Shown: piece by piece, positions 11,746-24,119 of the stretch
Layout: every line of letters starts with the position of its first letter
Numbering within the stretch: the first letter of the stretch is position 1
From: Macrobrachium rosenbergii
Taxonomy: Eukaryota; Arthropoda; Malacostraca; Decapoda; Palaemonidae
NCBI RefSeq assembly: GCF_040412425.1
Contig: NC_089743.1
Span: forward strand, 84,910,971 to 84,974,970
Length of the DNA stretch: 64,000 bases
Direction: 5' to 3'
Made by a program: the position numbers and the translations under genes
The notes under the pieces: model-generated
Told to the model about the DNA's origin: nothing
The model's input: only the letters and a program-made list of their open reading frames with translations
The model's database searches: none

Positions 11746-11960
11746 TTCTCATGTGTGATATGGGTGACTTATGTAAAACGGGTCTTCATCTACTGTCAGA
11801 TAAATTGCATGCATGGCTACCATGCATATATTTCGCTTTTAAATATCACTCTTATTAAATAGGCTGAACCATGGAGGATGTATTTTTAGTTCAGTTCGTT
11901 TGTCTGTGTATCAGTGGGTTATACAAAGTTACCCATTGATTTTCACGAGAATTTTGCTCA

Positions 11961-13300
11961 AATTGGGCCTTTAGACTAGAAACAGTATTGGGTCATTAGA
12001 CTAGAAACAAAATTGGGTCTTTAGACTAGAAGCAAAATTGGGTCTTTAGACTAGAAACAAAATTGGTTCTTTAGACTAGAAACAAAATTGGGTCTTTAGA
12101 CTAGAAGCAAAATTGGGTCATTAGACTAGAAACAAAATTGGGTCTTTAGACTACAAACAAACTTGAGTCTTTTGACTAGAAGCAAAATTGGGTCTTTAGA
12201 CTAGAAACAAAATTGGGTCTTTAGACTAGAAACAAAACTGGGTCTTTAGACTAGAAACAAAATTGGGTCTTTAGACTAGAAACAAAATTGGGTCTTTAGA
12301 CTAGAAACAAAACTGGGTCTTTAGACTTGGGTCTTTAGACTAGAAACAAAACTGGGTCTTTAGACTAGAAAAAAATTGGGTCTTTAGACTAGAAACAAAA
12401 TTGGGTCTTTAGACTAGAAACAAAACTGGGTCTTTAGACTAGAAACAAAACTGGGTCTTTAGACTAGAAACAAAATTGGGTCTTTAGACTAGAAACAAAA
12501 CTGGGTCTTTAGACTAGAAACAAAACTGGGTCTTTAGACTAGAAACAAAATTGGTTCTTTAGACTAGAAACAAAATTGGGTTTTTAGACTAGAAACAAAA
12601 TTGGGTCTTTAGACCAGAAACAAAATTGGGTCTTTAGACTAGAAACAAAATTGGGTCTTTAGACTAGAAACAAAATTGGGTCTTTAGACTAGAAACAAAC
12701 TTGAGTCTTTTGACTAGAAACAAAATTGGGTCTGTAGACTAGAAACAAAATTGGGTCTGTAGACTAGAAACAAAATTGGGTCTTTAGACTAGAAACAAAA
12801 TTGGTTCTTTAGACTAGAAACAAAATTGGGTCTTTAGACTACAAACAAACTGAGTCTTTAGACTAGAAACAAAATTGGTTCTTTAGACTAGAAACAAACT
12901 TGGTTCTTTAGACTAGAAACAAAATTGGGTCTTTAGACTAGAAACAAAATTGGTTCTTTAGACTAGAAACAAAATTGGGTCTTTAGACTAGAAACAAAAT
13001 TGGTTCTTTAGACTAGAAACAAAATTGGTTCTTTAGACTAGAAACAAAATTGGGTCTTTAGACTACAAACAAACTTGAGTCTTTTGACTAGAAGCAAAAT
13101 TGGGTCTTTAGACTAGAAACAAACTTGGGTCTTTAGACTAGAAACAAGATTGGGTCTGTAGACTAGAAACAAAATTGGTTCTTTAGACTAGAAACAAAAT
13201 TGGGTCTGTAGACTAGAAACAAAATTGGGTCTGTAGACTAGAAACAAAATTGGGTCTGTAGACTAGAAACAAAATTGGGTCTGTAGACAAGAAACAAATC
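11961..13300 (+). repeat. Minisatellite, 25-bp unit, about 53 copies
   Basis: The unit contains TTAGACTAGAAACAAAATTG followed by GGTCT. Variants include GGTT for GGGT, GTAGAC for TTAGAC and AAGC for AAAC. The variants cluster towards the right end. It lies outside any recognised gene. Confidence 0.95.
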
Positions 13301-13756
13301 ACTAGATTTCAAGAGAGATAGCAGCGTAACTTTTGGGGAGAAGGGCCTTTTGGTGGAGGATTCCTCAACCTTGGCGGAGATTTGAGGTCTCCGAAGGGGC
13401 CTGGTGCTGATAAATTAATTACAGATAATTTTCTTCTCTCGGTTGCTGTAATTTATTTCATACAACCAGTTTTAAAATAAATTTCAACATTCGTTATTAT
13501 ATTGTCAAATTTTTTAAAGCGTCTATTCTTCGTTTACTGACTTACTTTTAAATGTCTGGAGAATCTCTCGTTATCTAGCGCTCCTAATTCAATATGGGTT
13601 GTTATCAAAGGATTTTATTCTTCCAATAAACTGATGTCATGGCCAAGTTTCACCGTGAAATTAAATCCAACGTTTAATTAAATTTTTTTTCCCCCGATAA
13701 GTGGATTCTACTGACAGTGAAAATGAAACTGCAATGCTAATTTCGGAGTTATGCTC

Positions 13757-14005
13757 AGTTTTAACAAATCCAATACTATGTCTAAAAATTAAATATACTC
13801 GGTTTTAACAAATCCAATACTATGTCTAAAAATTAAATATACTCGGTTTTAACAAATCCAATACTATGTCTAAAAATTAAATAGGTCGGTTTTAACAAAG
13901 TTCCAATACCATGTCTAAAAATTAAATAATGTTTTAACAACTCAATACTTTTGAAAATTAAATATATTCAGTTTTAACAAATCCGATTGTCTAAAAATTA
14001 AAATC
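13757..14005 (+). repeat. Tandem repeat, unit about 44 bp, five to six copies
   Basis: The unit contains GGTTTTAACAAATCCAATAC then TATGTCTAAAAATTAAATA. The first copies are nearly identical, the last are shortened and diverged. Confidence 0.85.
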
Positions 14006-14214
14006 TCTTCAAGTGGGAAATATCTGTATAAAAAACAAATAAACTTTCATGTGAAAAAAGCACCTATATCTCAAATACAAAGGTCTGTTATAGATTTCTT
14101 CAATGAACTCAGATTATCACGAAGAATGATTACTCAAAACAAAAAAAAAAAAGCAAAACAACCAGCCTTTAAAGGTGTCTTGATTAAAAGATGTTGTTAA
14201 GAGTCTACAACACA

Positions 14215-14218
<4 letters not shown>

Positions 14219-14292
<74 letters not shown>

Positions 14293-14349
14293 CTTTATAT
14301 ATAAATTTTATATATCTATATATATCTATCTACTGTATACATATAAACA

Positions 14350-14425
<76 letters not shown>

Positions 14426-14550
14426 ATACATATTATACTTTATATATATATATATATGTACGTTAATATTAATAAATATCGTTCTCCTAATGAAAATATA
14501 TACATATATTTATATACATATACATATACATACCTTTGTCAGGAATTTTC

Positions 14551-14587
<37 letters not shown>
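14219..14587. repeat. TA microsatellite cluster
   Basis: Arrays are at 14219-14286, 14352-14421 and 14556-14587. The AT-rich linkers include two similar stretches (TCCTAATGAAAAT at about 14485 and 14630). Confidence 0.93.
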
Positions 14588-14591
<4 letters not shown>

Positions 14592-15204
14592 CTTGCTTAG
14601 TAAGTTAATGGCCATATTTTAACCTTGCTCCTAATGAAAATGTGGACCTACTGAAAAATCATCATAAGGTTTTACCATAGATTTACAAGTGTACTTAAGC
14701 AAATAAATAAAAAGAGTCGAATAAACGAAAGCTGACCCAGATCTATCTTATCTTTAACGCCAAGCGATATCGCCAAAATGCTCATCCAGCTTCAGTCGTT
14801 ATCGCCTGCTACTAGGGTAAATGGATTTGTGACAACGATCGAACTGCGTTATATCACCGTCATTACATAACGCGTGACTTACGTAATTACTAGTCATTTC
14901 CGGGAGGGAGAATGGATTGCTTAGCGATCATTATGTGATTTGCGTGGATTTGACATGATTTATGATGTTCTAAAGCCCTAAACCCAATGTTTTCTTTGAC
15001 GTCATTTGTCATCTATAGTCTCGTGAAGTATTAGACAGATAGACATACTGTTATGAATATTTTATGGTTCTTCTGTAAACGATAAAGTCAGTCTTATAAA
15101 ACGAAGGTTTAATACCAGCCGTAATTGTTTTTCGCCATCGGTCGACCATCTTGTAAATGATGATTGAAACCATATTGCACTAATCAGCTGCCAATGAGAC
15201 TTTT

Positions 15205-15208
<4 letters not shown>

Positions 15209-15248
<40 letters not shown>
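15209..15248. repeat. GA microsatellite
   Basis: About 20 GA pairs. Confidence 0.93.
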
Positions 15249-15251
<3 letters not shown>

Positions 15252-16311
15252 AATAGCCATGGCCCTTGTAGGACTACGATTAAGGGAAGCCGAGGGAACG
15301 GTGACGCTATGCGCAGAAGAGACTTAATTCGAACTGTGCATCAAGGCAGAACTTTAGACTCACTTTGGGTGACGAGTCAATCATTTTATTGATAGAGCGA
15401 GACTTACAAGATTAAATAAGTTACAAATGTTATCTATACAATCGAATATCGAGAGAAGAAAGACAGCGATACACGTTTTTCTTAAGAAAACAAAAGATCA
15501 AAATGAGCTCATGTACTGAGATTATCGGATGTGAGGAAAAACCTTTTAGAGGTCTTAGAAGTGCCATAAAAATGTTGTCCTTGAGGTTAGGACGTCCAGA
15601 TTTCTGTAAATAATAGCTTTTGACAAGTTCCTAGTTATGCCTGAAGTAGATATGAATTTGATAAGGAAAAACTGGAGAAGGTAGGTTTCCGTTAAAAAGG
15701 CAGAAACGCCCTGTCATGAAAGAGTTACACTTAAACTGGAGTGCCGTTGTAACGAGTTGATATTACCTCTTATGCTTTAATTGTAATTTCTGGCCATGGA
15801 GAGAATTCTGAGGAGATTGAAAATTGGAAGGAATTAAAAAAATATATAGTATTAAAGAGACAATAAACGTAAAAAATACATGCAAAGGTGGAATAGAACG
15901 CGCAAGGGAGCCGTTTCAAAGCCAAACCCCGAGCTACCACTACCACTACTACTAGAGAATTTTTCAGGTTCACAGAAAATTTGAAGACGATTTTTTTTAA
16001 AACGTTGTCAGGGTTATATGGAATCTGTCAGCTTCCTCTTTACACACACAAAAAACAAGGTCTACAGATGGGTCTGCTCCTTTGATCGATGGGCGACCCT
16101 GTCGTCTCATCTGACCGATGGGATTGTGCCATCAACACCGACTGACGGAACGGCCCCAGAAGGGGACGACTTTCGTAACGATTACATAGAATTCGTCTGA
16201 TGCAAAAAAAGTTTCATGGGGAGAAAGAATTACATTTTCCCTCGAAAGTCAGTTGAAAGGATCGAATGTAACCGAGACGTAATCTATTTGCAAGAAATCT
16301 CCGGAGTCTCA

Positions 16312-16580
16312 CCTTTTATGATAATTATAGAATATAAGGAAGAATTAGGCAAAAGTAAAGTGCTAACTATAGTAAATCATTTAAACCTCATACATAAACA
16401 TATTAACAACACACTTTATCATATTCAAATAAAATTATCTCTGGAGCCCGACATTTTATGATAATTATAGAATATTAGGAAGAATTGGGCAAACGTAAAA
16501 GGCTAACTATATAAATCATTTAAACCTCATGCATAAACATATTAACAACACTTTACCATATTCAGATAAAATATGCTTAT
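16312..16580 (+). repeat. Tandem duplication of about 138 bp
   Basis: TTTTATGATAATTATAGAAT opens both halves (about 16315 and 16454), which stay collinear through CATAAACATATTAACAACAC. The second copy has small deletions and ends just before the 815-bp transposon. Confidence 0.85.
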
Positions 16581-16598
16581 AAGCCCCCATATTAGAAT

Positions 16599-17413
16599 CG
16601 GTCCCGGACGATTCATCGAAAGACAATTGGTCCATTGATGATTGGTCTAAAATCAATTGGTCCAACAGGATTATTGGTCCAAATCAATTGATCAATGGGA
16701 TTATTGGTCCAACAGCATTATTGGTCTAAATCCCATTGATCAATGGGACAATTTGTCCATTAAATTTTGACCTTTGTAACACTTCCAAGTGACCTGGAAT
16801 TTGCAATTGCGATATGAAAAGCAAGATCATCATACTTGGATGGATGTACCCACTATAGAATTGCCTACCTTATTAGTCAAAAGGTCAAACTATTTATGTT
16901 AAAAAGGTTGAAAACAAATAAAACTGCCATTTCATTACTTTTTATTCAGAAAAAAAATCTAATTGTTTTACTTTAGTGATATAAACTGTAATACAAATAT
17001 CCATTAACTGAAAGTTTTTCTTTTCCTCTTTCGGAAAGTACCGTGTCACATACAGTAGGCTCCAATGCAATGCGTTTACTAAATGTTTTTGAAAATAACA
17101 CAGCATGTACATATACCTATAGGACGTCTAAATACTGTTTGTTTACATGAACAAAGTATTTCCTTTGATGTTAACAAGTCTACTTGGCAATATAGAAAGA
17201 TCGTTTCATTATTATGCTATTGTTTCATTATCGTGCTATGGTAACAGAAACCAAGAAGGGAAATTTCACTTGTGGACTAATTTTCATTAAATAAACATTG
17301 GACCAATAATTCCTTTGGATCAATTGGCATTGGACCAATAATCCCGTTGGACCAATTGATTTTGGACCAATCGTCTTCGGACGAATCGTCATTGGACCAA
17401 TCGTACCCAACCC
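16599..17413. mobile_element. Non-autonomous terminal-inverted-repeat element, 815 bp, 8-bp target duplication
   Basis: ATTAGAAT flanks the element at 16591-16598 and 17414-17421. Both ends consist of inverted, degenerate blocks based on ATTGGTCCAA (16620-16760 and 17297-17405). The centre has no open frame. An 8-bp duplication is typical of hAT, P and Merlin-type transposons. The terminal bases do not clearly name the family. Confidence 0.75.
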
Positions 17414-17421
17414 ATTAGAAT

Positions 17422-18468
17422 GTATCTAAAGACCATTTACTTTTTTAAAAATGGATAAAAAACCTGACAACGTTACCGAAAGACTAAAAGACAAAATATT
17501 GAAATAAAAACAGCAGCAATTAATCACATAGGGAGGAGTCTGAATATCCTTTACAGGTCATCAGGAATGCAACAGAGCACTTTATAAAGACTGGTGTCCT
17601 TAGGGTCCTGCCAAATTTTGCAGTAGTAAGCAGTTGTTATGGAACTGTAGCAATAACCTACTGAACCGTAAAAAGAGTGAATTATTCGAGACTGTTTTAG
17701 CGAATCAGTCGAAAATTAGCTTACCCAATTGTTTTGAGGGTTACTAAGATCAGTGAAAGGAGGAAACTACAGTTGAATTGAGTAAAAGCAGTACTATCAC
17801 TAACCCAACAATTCTTTTATTGGCAACAGAGAATTTTCCTTAAGGAAGTCTATTGCTAAGACATTTTTCGTTTTATCATTGTGATTGAAAAGTTTTTTTT
17901 CCATTTGTTCTGTTTTACGTGGAATATCATTCCACTTTTGACTCACCCCAATTACACAAGGTATCTCATGACCACAATGTATTATCTTAATAACCGTTCA
18001 AAAAGTAGCACCAGTAGCAATAGTGACTTACACCTTATCCCCAAGAACACTAACAATCATAAGAAATAGTCTGAGCAACAGCCACAGCGTGGACGCCACA
18101 GGCAAAACAGCCTCGCAACGAAATGCGCTGCCTCTCGATTTGGAACGTTCTAAATCCCATCAGACAGGAAATATAAAAAATTAAATAGACCAGTAAAAAC
18201 GAAATCATTAAACGAAAACTGTTTGGGACTATTCAGTTCAGTGGCTGCTACTTTCCCGTTTCGCTTCCACCTACGGGAATAATGTTCTTGTTTGCGCGCT
18301 TTTCCTGACTTCTCCCATACGTCTACTTCTCTAAAGAGACGGGAGGTTCTATCGCTTCCTTTGGATCTGAGTGTCGCCTTTTCTTTATTTCCTTTTATTT
18401 TCGAAGTCTGATCGTAAAGGTATCATGCTGCAAGTTCACATGGCTTCTGTTATTAAAACAAATTCGGA

Positions 18469-18469
<1 letters not shown>
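17422..18469. other. Intergenic, nothing recognised
   Basis: Unique-looking AT-rich sequence without clear exon signals or repeats. Confidence 0.4.
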
Positions 18470-18546
<77 letters not shown>

Positions 18547-18962
18547 TATATACATGCATATATATTATATATATATATATTATATATTATATATATACAT
18601 ATATATATTTATATATTAAATAAATGGAATGGAACATGTGTATATATTAAATCCAGTGTGTATATACATATATATATATGATTTGAGTCTCTGTGTTCAA
18701 ATAAATGGAATGGAAGAAGTGTTTCTATTAAGTGAAAAGCCTCAGTGGTATTGTGGTATTAGACATTTTTTTCTCTGAGTCTCCGCCAAGGTTCAGGAAG
18801 TTTTATATATAAGTCAATCTACTATTCAGCAGTTAGAAGAGTTCATGGATGAATGTGGTATTAGCTATTTTTTTCTCTGGAGCCACCCAATTTTTAGTAT
18901 ACATACATACATATATATAAATATATATGTGTATATATACACATACATACATACACACATAT

Positions 18963-19033
<71 letters not shown>
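18470..19033. repeat. TA microsatellite cluster with internal duplication
   Basis: TA arrays are at 18471-18542 and 18968-19033. Between them AAATAAATGGAATGGAA occurs twice (about 18617 and 18699), and GAATGTGGTATTAG echoes GTATTGTGGTATTAG. Confidence 0.9.
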
Positions 19034-19038
<5 letters not shown>

Positions 19039-19189
19039 TAGTAATCATGGATAAAGAATTGTATATATCAAAAATAAAGAATTGTTAATTGACAATAATG
19101 CTTATCTAAAACTAAAAAAGTACCCCTTAGAAGAAGTAATAAAATCTTTCAACAGTAAATTAAAATAATCCTAAAAAACAACCAAGGTC

Positions 19190-20655
19190 TCATAAATCAG
19201 TTTTTAATGAATTCACCTTCCATGCCGTATCTATACGGGCTGGTAAAAACACGAAAAAAATAACCCTACGAGACAAATAATTAGTTCTGTTGGTACCGTA
19301 ACTTCTAAGCTTTCAAAATATCTAACAAAATTGTCACCATTGCTGGGAACTATTTCTGGTAGCCATCTTATCAATTCATTAGATCTGACTGACAAAATCA
19401 ATGGTATTACAATCAATCCAGATTCACAGTTAATAAGTCTTGATGTATGTTCCTTATTCACTAAAGTACCCACTGATTCAGTATTGGAATAGCTTAAAGA
19501 TGAATTGCATAAACCTGATTTGCCATTAACAATTAGCCAGGACATAGAATTAATAAGATTATGCATGTGTGATTGGAAATTTATTTTCAACGGGGAATTT
19601 TTTAAACAAAAATTTGGTATGGCAATGGGAAACCCACTTTCACCTGTTTTTTAAATTTATGAATTAAATTTCTTGAACGCCTTTACATACCAAAGATTTT
19701 CCATTTTCCTGTAACATGGTACCGTTATGCTAATGAAATTTTAGCCATCATACCCAAAGATTTGGATGTAAATAATATACTGGCTCAACTAAATGATCAC
19801 GTCCCTTCTATTAACTTTACATTCGAGTTAGAGAAAGATAAATGTTTAACTTTTTTTGGACATTTATATTAAAAGGGAACCTTCTAATTGTAAATATAGT
19901 ATTTTTAATGAAAAGACAAATAATCTGACATATGTACACTATTATTCAGGCATCATATAAATATAAAAATCTCAGTTTTTTCATCAATGTTTCTTCGAGC
20001 CTTGCGAATTGTCAGTCCTGAGTTTTTAGATCAAGAATTCATAAACATCAGAAAAATAGTTAGAGATCTGTGCCATCCAGCCCACATTATGGATATTTGT
20101 TACAAAAAAGCTATAAACATCTCCTATGAAAAATCGGAAAGAAAAAAAGAAGTATCCTCAAACACCCTTTGTTTGCCACATTTTATTGGATTTGAAGCTG
20201 TAAAACCTTTTTTAAAATTGTTTAATATAAATGTATCCTTCACATATTAACAATATAAAAAAATGCCTATAAAAAATAGCCTCCGAAAAGATAGCAATAT
20301 TATATACAAAGTTCCAGTTATGGATTGTGATTTATTCTACTTAGGTTAGACCAGTAAAGAATTAAATACCAGAATAAAACAACACAAATATTCAGTAAGA
20401 ACAGGTCAGACTAATAATGCTCTATTTTTGCATCTAAGTGAAAAGTCCCACAGAATAAACTGGACGCAAAGCAATGTAATATTACGATGTAATGAAACTA
20501 TTTCCAGAACCTTGTTGGAATCCGTTTCGATTCAGTTGACCTGGCAGAGGAACCTAAATATAAGCCAAGGATTATTTTCCTTTGACCCTGTAATAAAACA
20601 TAGGTTCCAGAAGGATTTGAAAGACAAAATAAAGAGGACTACCAATTGGTAGATT
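19190..20655 (+). mobile_element. Decayed Penelope-like element: reverse transcriptase and GIY-YIG remnants
   Basis: Fragments in changing frames give M-P-Y-L-Y-G-L, S-L-D-V-C-S-L-F-T-K-V-P and F-G-M-A-M-G-N-P-L-S-P-V-F, typical of Penelope-type reverse transcriptase. The catalytic box reads R-Y-A-N-E where R-Y-V-D-D is expected. From 20304, Y-K-V-P-V-M-D-C-D-L-F-Y-L-G, then R-I-K-Q-H-K and H-R-I-N-W, is the C-terminal GIY-YIG endonuclease typical of this class. Several stops and at least one frameshift show that it is dead. Confidence 0.85.
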
Positions 20656-20891
20656 TCGATGTTAATCCGTCGACAGGTGTGTGACCTCCCAACCCTTTTG
20701 TGTTCCCTTAGGACTTATACCCACCATACATATATGCCCTTGTCTCTGTATACCTTTAGTTACAGTGACATGTCTTGTTAATAAGATGAAAGTACTTAGC
20801 ATCTCAATTGTTTCACTTTCCTTAGTGGTTGTAACTTTGTTCGTATATTCATCACGTTTTTTTATCTGATTAAAACCAAACATACTTATAA

Positions 20892-20896
<5 letters not shown>

Positions 20897-20952
<56 letters not shown>

Positions 20953-21159
20953 TTGTGTATACATATAACTGAATCACGAAAATATGGAACGTGATAAATA
21001 TATAAATAAAGACAAAATCCATGAAAGAAAGAGAAACAATGGAGTGCTGCAAGGCCTTTGACTTACAGTCCTTTACTTAGCTAAGTAAAGGACTATAAGT
21101 CGAAAGGCCTTGCAGCACTCCATTGTTTCTCTTGCCTTTATGAATTTTGTCTTATATAT

Positions 21160-21222
<63 letters not shown>
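20897..21222. repeat. TA arrays flanking the 140-bp palindrome
   Basis: Arrays at 20897-20946 and 21160-21222 border the palindrome at 21011-21150. Confidence 0.93.
21011..21150. repeat. Loop-less 140-bp palindrome beside the Penelope-like element
   Basis: Arms of 70 bp meet at CTTAGCTAAG (21080/21081). The arms carry CAATGGAGTGCTGCAAGGCC and its inverted copy. It lies between two TA arrays, about 360 bp after the endonuclease remnant. A related, looser hairpin is at 37679-37765. Confidence 0.85.
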
Positions 21223-21227
<5 letters not shown>

Positions 21228-21432
21228 AATGGAAAGCCATGGAGATCTTATATTTACTGTAGACATACAATGCTTTAGACCTCTCCACCCCTTAAAGTAA
21301 AGGACGGTTATGGGAGACAAAGAATGGAGGCAGGAAGAGAGTTCCAAAGTTCTTAGTTGAGGTTTTAAAACAGTCGTTGAATCGTGTCATACGAGGTTCA
21401 CGAAACGAATGCAAGACGAGGTTTCCTCATTT

Positions 21433-21434
<2 letters not shown>

Positions 21435-21473
<39 letters not shown>
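21435..21473. repeat. AAT microsatellite
   Basis: About 13 triplets at the left edge of the decayed non-LTR element. Confidence 0.93.
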
Positions 21474-21474
<1 letters not shown>

Positions 21475-21477
21475 TAA

Positions 21478-22650
21478 AGGGATAAAGCTACCAGACAGGA
21501 ATAGCATCAAACACATATAAGACAGGATACTTATAATGGAAAGAGGATAAAACGCCAAGAGAGGACGGACACAATTAGGAAAGAACATATTCAAAACTCG
21601 GAAACATGACGAAAGGCCATTTTCTATTTACCAGTAATCAGATACAGCGCAGGAGTAGTTTCGGCTGAACTCCGCAGCAGACCTGAAAACTAGAAAACAC
21701 GTGACAATACACAAATACACCCAATAGCAATTCATATTGGAAGTGGGGAAGGCTACTAAGCATGAAATGCGTCAAATCAGAAGTCCATGGGGCAATATCT
21801 GAAAACCAGTGAAGACGAGTGTTAAGTGTTCTGTAAAAACAGACGACGACCCACAAATATACAGAGACAGGAGAATGAAAACATGTTTGGCACAACAAAC
21901 CAGTACATGAGACAGAAAAAGTTGGTCATCCTGAAACCTGGCAACGTCGTTCAAGAAGAACCTAAGGAATGCCAGCCAAGATCACTAAGAACCAGATATT
22001 CCTGAAAGAGCAATGGATGGAAATAAGATCTCACCCATATGCAGGAAGTGCAAAATGAAAGACGAGACCATAAGCCACCCAGCAAATAATGCCCGGCACT
22101 TGCACAGAACCAGTACAAAAAGAGGCATGATTCAGTAGCAAAAAGCCCTCCACTGGAGCCTGTGCAAGAAACACCAGCTAGCTTGCAGTAATAAGTGGTA
22201 CGAAATAACCAACCTGAGGGAATAATAGAAAACGATCAAGCAAAGATCATCTGGGACTATGGTACCAAAACAGATAAGGGTGATACGTGCCAACAGACCA
22301 GAAGTGACGTTGACTGACAAAATCAATAAGTAATAATGATGTCGCAATACCATAATAATGAATAAAAATAAAATGAATATTAAGACCTTCGAAATAAGAA
22401 ATGGATGCCAGTGGAAATTTACCCATAATCATATGAACACTAGGCAACCCCGAGATCCCTGATAAGGAATCTGGAAAAACACGATAAGTAGCTCCAGGAC
22501 TCATGCAGAAAAGTGTGCTACTAGAAACAGCTCTCATGAGAAAAGCGATGGATATCAGGATATAGGATGCAATATACCCAATACTATAATAATATAGTCG
22601 AATAGGATGACTGTGATAAAAAAAAAGAAATAGAAAAGAAAAAAATAATA
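21478..22650 (+). mobile_element. Decayed non-LTR retrotransposon, C-terminal half of pol
   Basis: Frames with many stops give I-C-R-K-C-K-M-K-D-E-T-I-S-H (a Cys-x-x-Cys knuckle) and A-L-H-W-S-L-C-K-K-H-Q-L. Further remnants are V-I-R-A-N-R-P-E-V-T-L and, in another frame, a P-I-I-I run before A-T-P-R-S-L. This order is that of R2-like pol C-termini found in many invertebrates. It begins directly after an AAT array at 21435-21473. Confidence 0.75.
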
Positions 22651-22718
22651 ATAATAATTTCATCTTTGAATGGATCACATTCAATTTATATATATACATA
22701 ATTAAAATGCAAATTTTA

Positions 22719-22723
22719 AATCC

Positions 22724-22812
<89 letters not shown>
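22719..22812. repeat. TA microsatellite
   Basis: About 47 TA pairs with two small interruptions near the left edge, downstream of the decayed retrotransposon. TTAAAAAACGAATTTTTAA and a similar copy follow. Confidence 0.93.
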
Positions 22813-22816
<4 letters not shown>

Positions 22817-23149
22817 GAACTATTTGATTAAAAAACGAATTTTTAATTCATATCTATATACGAACTACTTAAATAAAAAGCGAATTTTGATATCTCGTAC
22901 CCGATTTGGAAATCTTCATAACCTGTCTCATAGGCATGACTTCTCTATTTATTCATGAGTCATACATGAAACCTCTTTTTTTTCTCTTCCTTCACAATTC
23001 AGTACATGTCTAAGAGTTCGGTAGTTGTTTTTGATTAACTCTTTCTCCGTCTCTGCAAGACTCGTTGATGACGGTATGACAATGGCGTGACGCTTGGTTG
23101 ATGAGGCTACCAAATTAATTCGTATGCCTGATTGCTGTTTATCACTTGG

Positions 23150-23343
23150 CTCCGAGAGGTTCAGTAGGAGAATAGGTACAACTGCACCAGGACTCGGGCT
23201 GGGGAGTTAAACAGTGGGCGACGCACTGGCCACGTGTCATAGGCTTTGGGACCTGTCCCCACTGGCTGTCGGCCTAACAAACAGATCAGCGCCTGCCCTA
23301 TGAGCCTACAGAGTCCCAAGAGGACTTTAATTTTAACTTTATG
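23150..23343 (+). repeat. Dispersed repeat C, second copy
   Basis: It has the same sequence and orientation as 6598-6802, including the CACGTGTCATAGGCTTTGGG block, with a small insertion near 23180. Confidence 0.8.
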
Positions 23344-23445
23344 CACTACACTTATCTATGCCCTCTTAAGCGGACAATTCGCTTGTTGGCCTGCTAACTT
23401 TCTCCGTTGCCAGTCAAAGCAGATAATGGGATCATTATAGAATAT

Positions 23446-24010
23446 AGAATTTAGGCCAAAGGCCAAGCGCTGGGACCTATGATGTCATTCAGCGCTGAAA
23501 TGCAAATTGAGAGTAGACTGCTGTATACCTTAGTTTAACCAGACCACTGAACTGATCAACAGCTCTCCTAGGGCTGGCCCGAAGGATTAGATTTATTTTA
23601 CGTGGCTAAGAACCAATTGGTTACCTAGCAACGAGACCTACAATTTATTGTGGAATCCGAACCACATTAAAGCGAGAAATGAATTTCTATCACCAGAAAT
23701 AAATTCCTCTTATTCTTCATTGGCCGGTCGGAGATTCGAACTCGCGGCCAGCAGAGTGCTAGCTGAGAACGGAACCCACTCTCCCAATGAGGAACTTGAT
23801 TATGTAGAAAGGTTTGAAAAAACCTTGTTGCTCTATGAATCAATAGTTAGAGGAGGCTGGAAAGTTAGATAGAAGAAAAAGAATAAACACGGAGGTACAG
23901 TAAAAGGAAAGAAAGGGTTTGCAGCTGGGGGTCAGGCGCTAGAAAAGTACCTTAAGTATGGCTACAATTACTGCATGAGACGCACTGACGCTTCCACCAA
24001 CGGGGAATAG
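23446..24010 (+). repeat. SINE family B interrupted by a SINE family A copy
   Basis: The start (TTTAGGCCAAAGGCCAAGCG, then CTGGGACCTATGATG) and the rest (GAAAGGTTTG, then GGAGGTACAGTAAAAGGAA and GCAGCT) belong to one family-B element. They are separated by an inverted family-A SINE at 23527-23796. The order of insertion is therefore B first, then A. Confidence 0.8.
23527..23796 (-). repeat. SINE family A, near-complete copy inside family B
   Basis: This is the reverse complement of the 11359-11630 element. It includes the tRNA-like B-box (GATTCGAACTCG on the plus strand near 23731). The flanks are the two halves of a family-B repeat. Confidence 0.82.
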
Positions 24011-24119
24011 AACATTATGACATACTTTTTACTCAAGGCCAAACATGGGGTTCGTTGTCTTTCTTTTCTTGATATTGCATTGTATAGATATAATTTATAA
24101 CTTGATTAATCTCATATGT

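Noticed and set aside
16018..16200. Plus-strand open frame with T-D-G-I-V-P-S-T-P-T-D-G-T
   Set aside because: It is short, with repetitive wording from a small GATGGGA-type repeat. No splice partner and no family resemblance.
21080..21115. Hammerhead ribozyme in the 140-bp palindrome (GTCGAAAGG near 21099)
   Set aside because: The GAAA part is there, but I cannot find a proper CTGATGA core at the right distance. Left as a test and not a call.
22247..22741. Minus-strand 164-residue open frame
   Set aside because: It is the antisense of the decayed non-LTR retrotransposon and a TA array. The sense strand carries the recognisable motifs.
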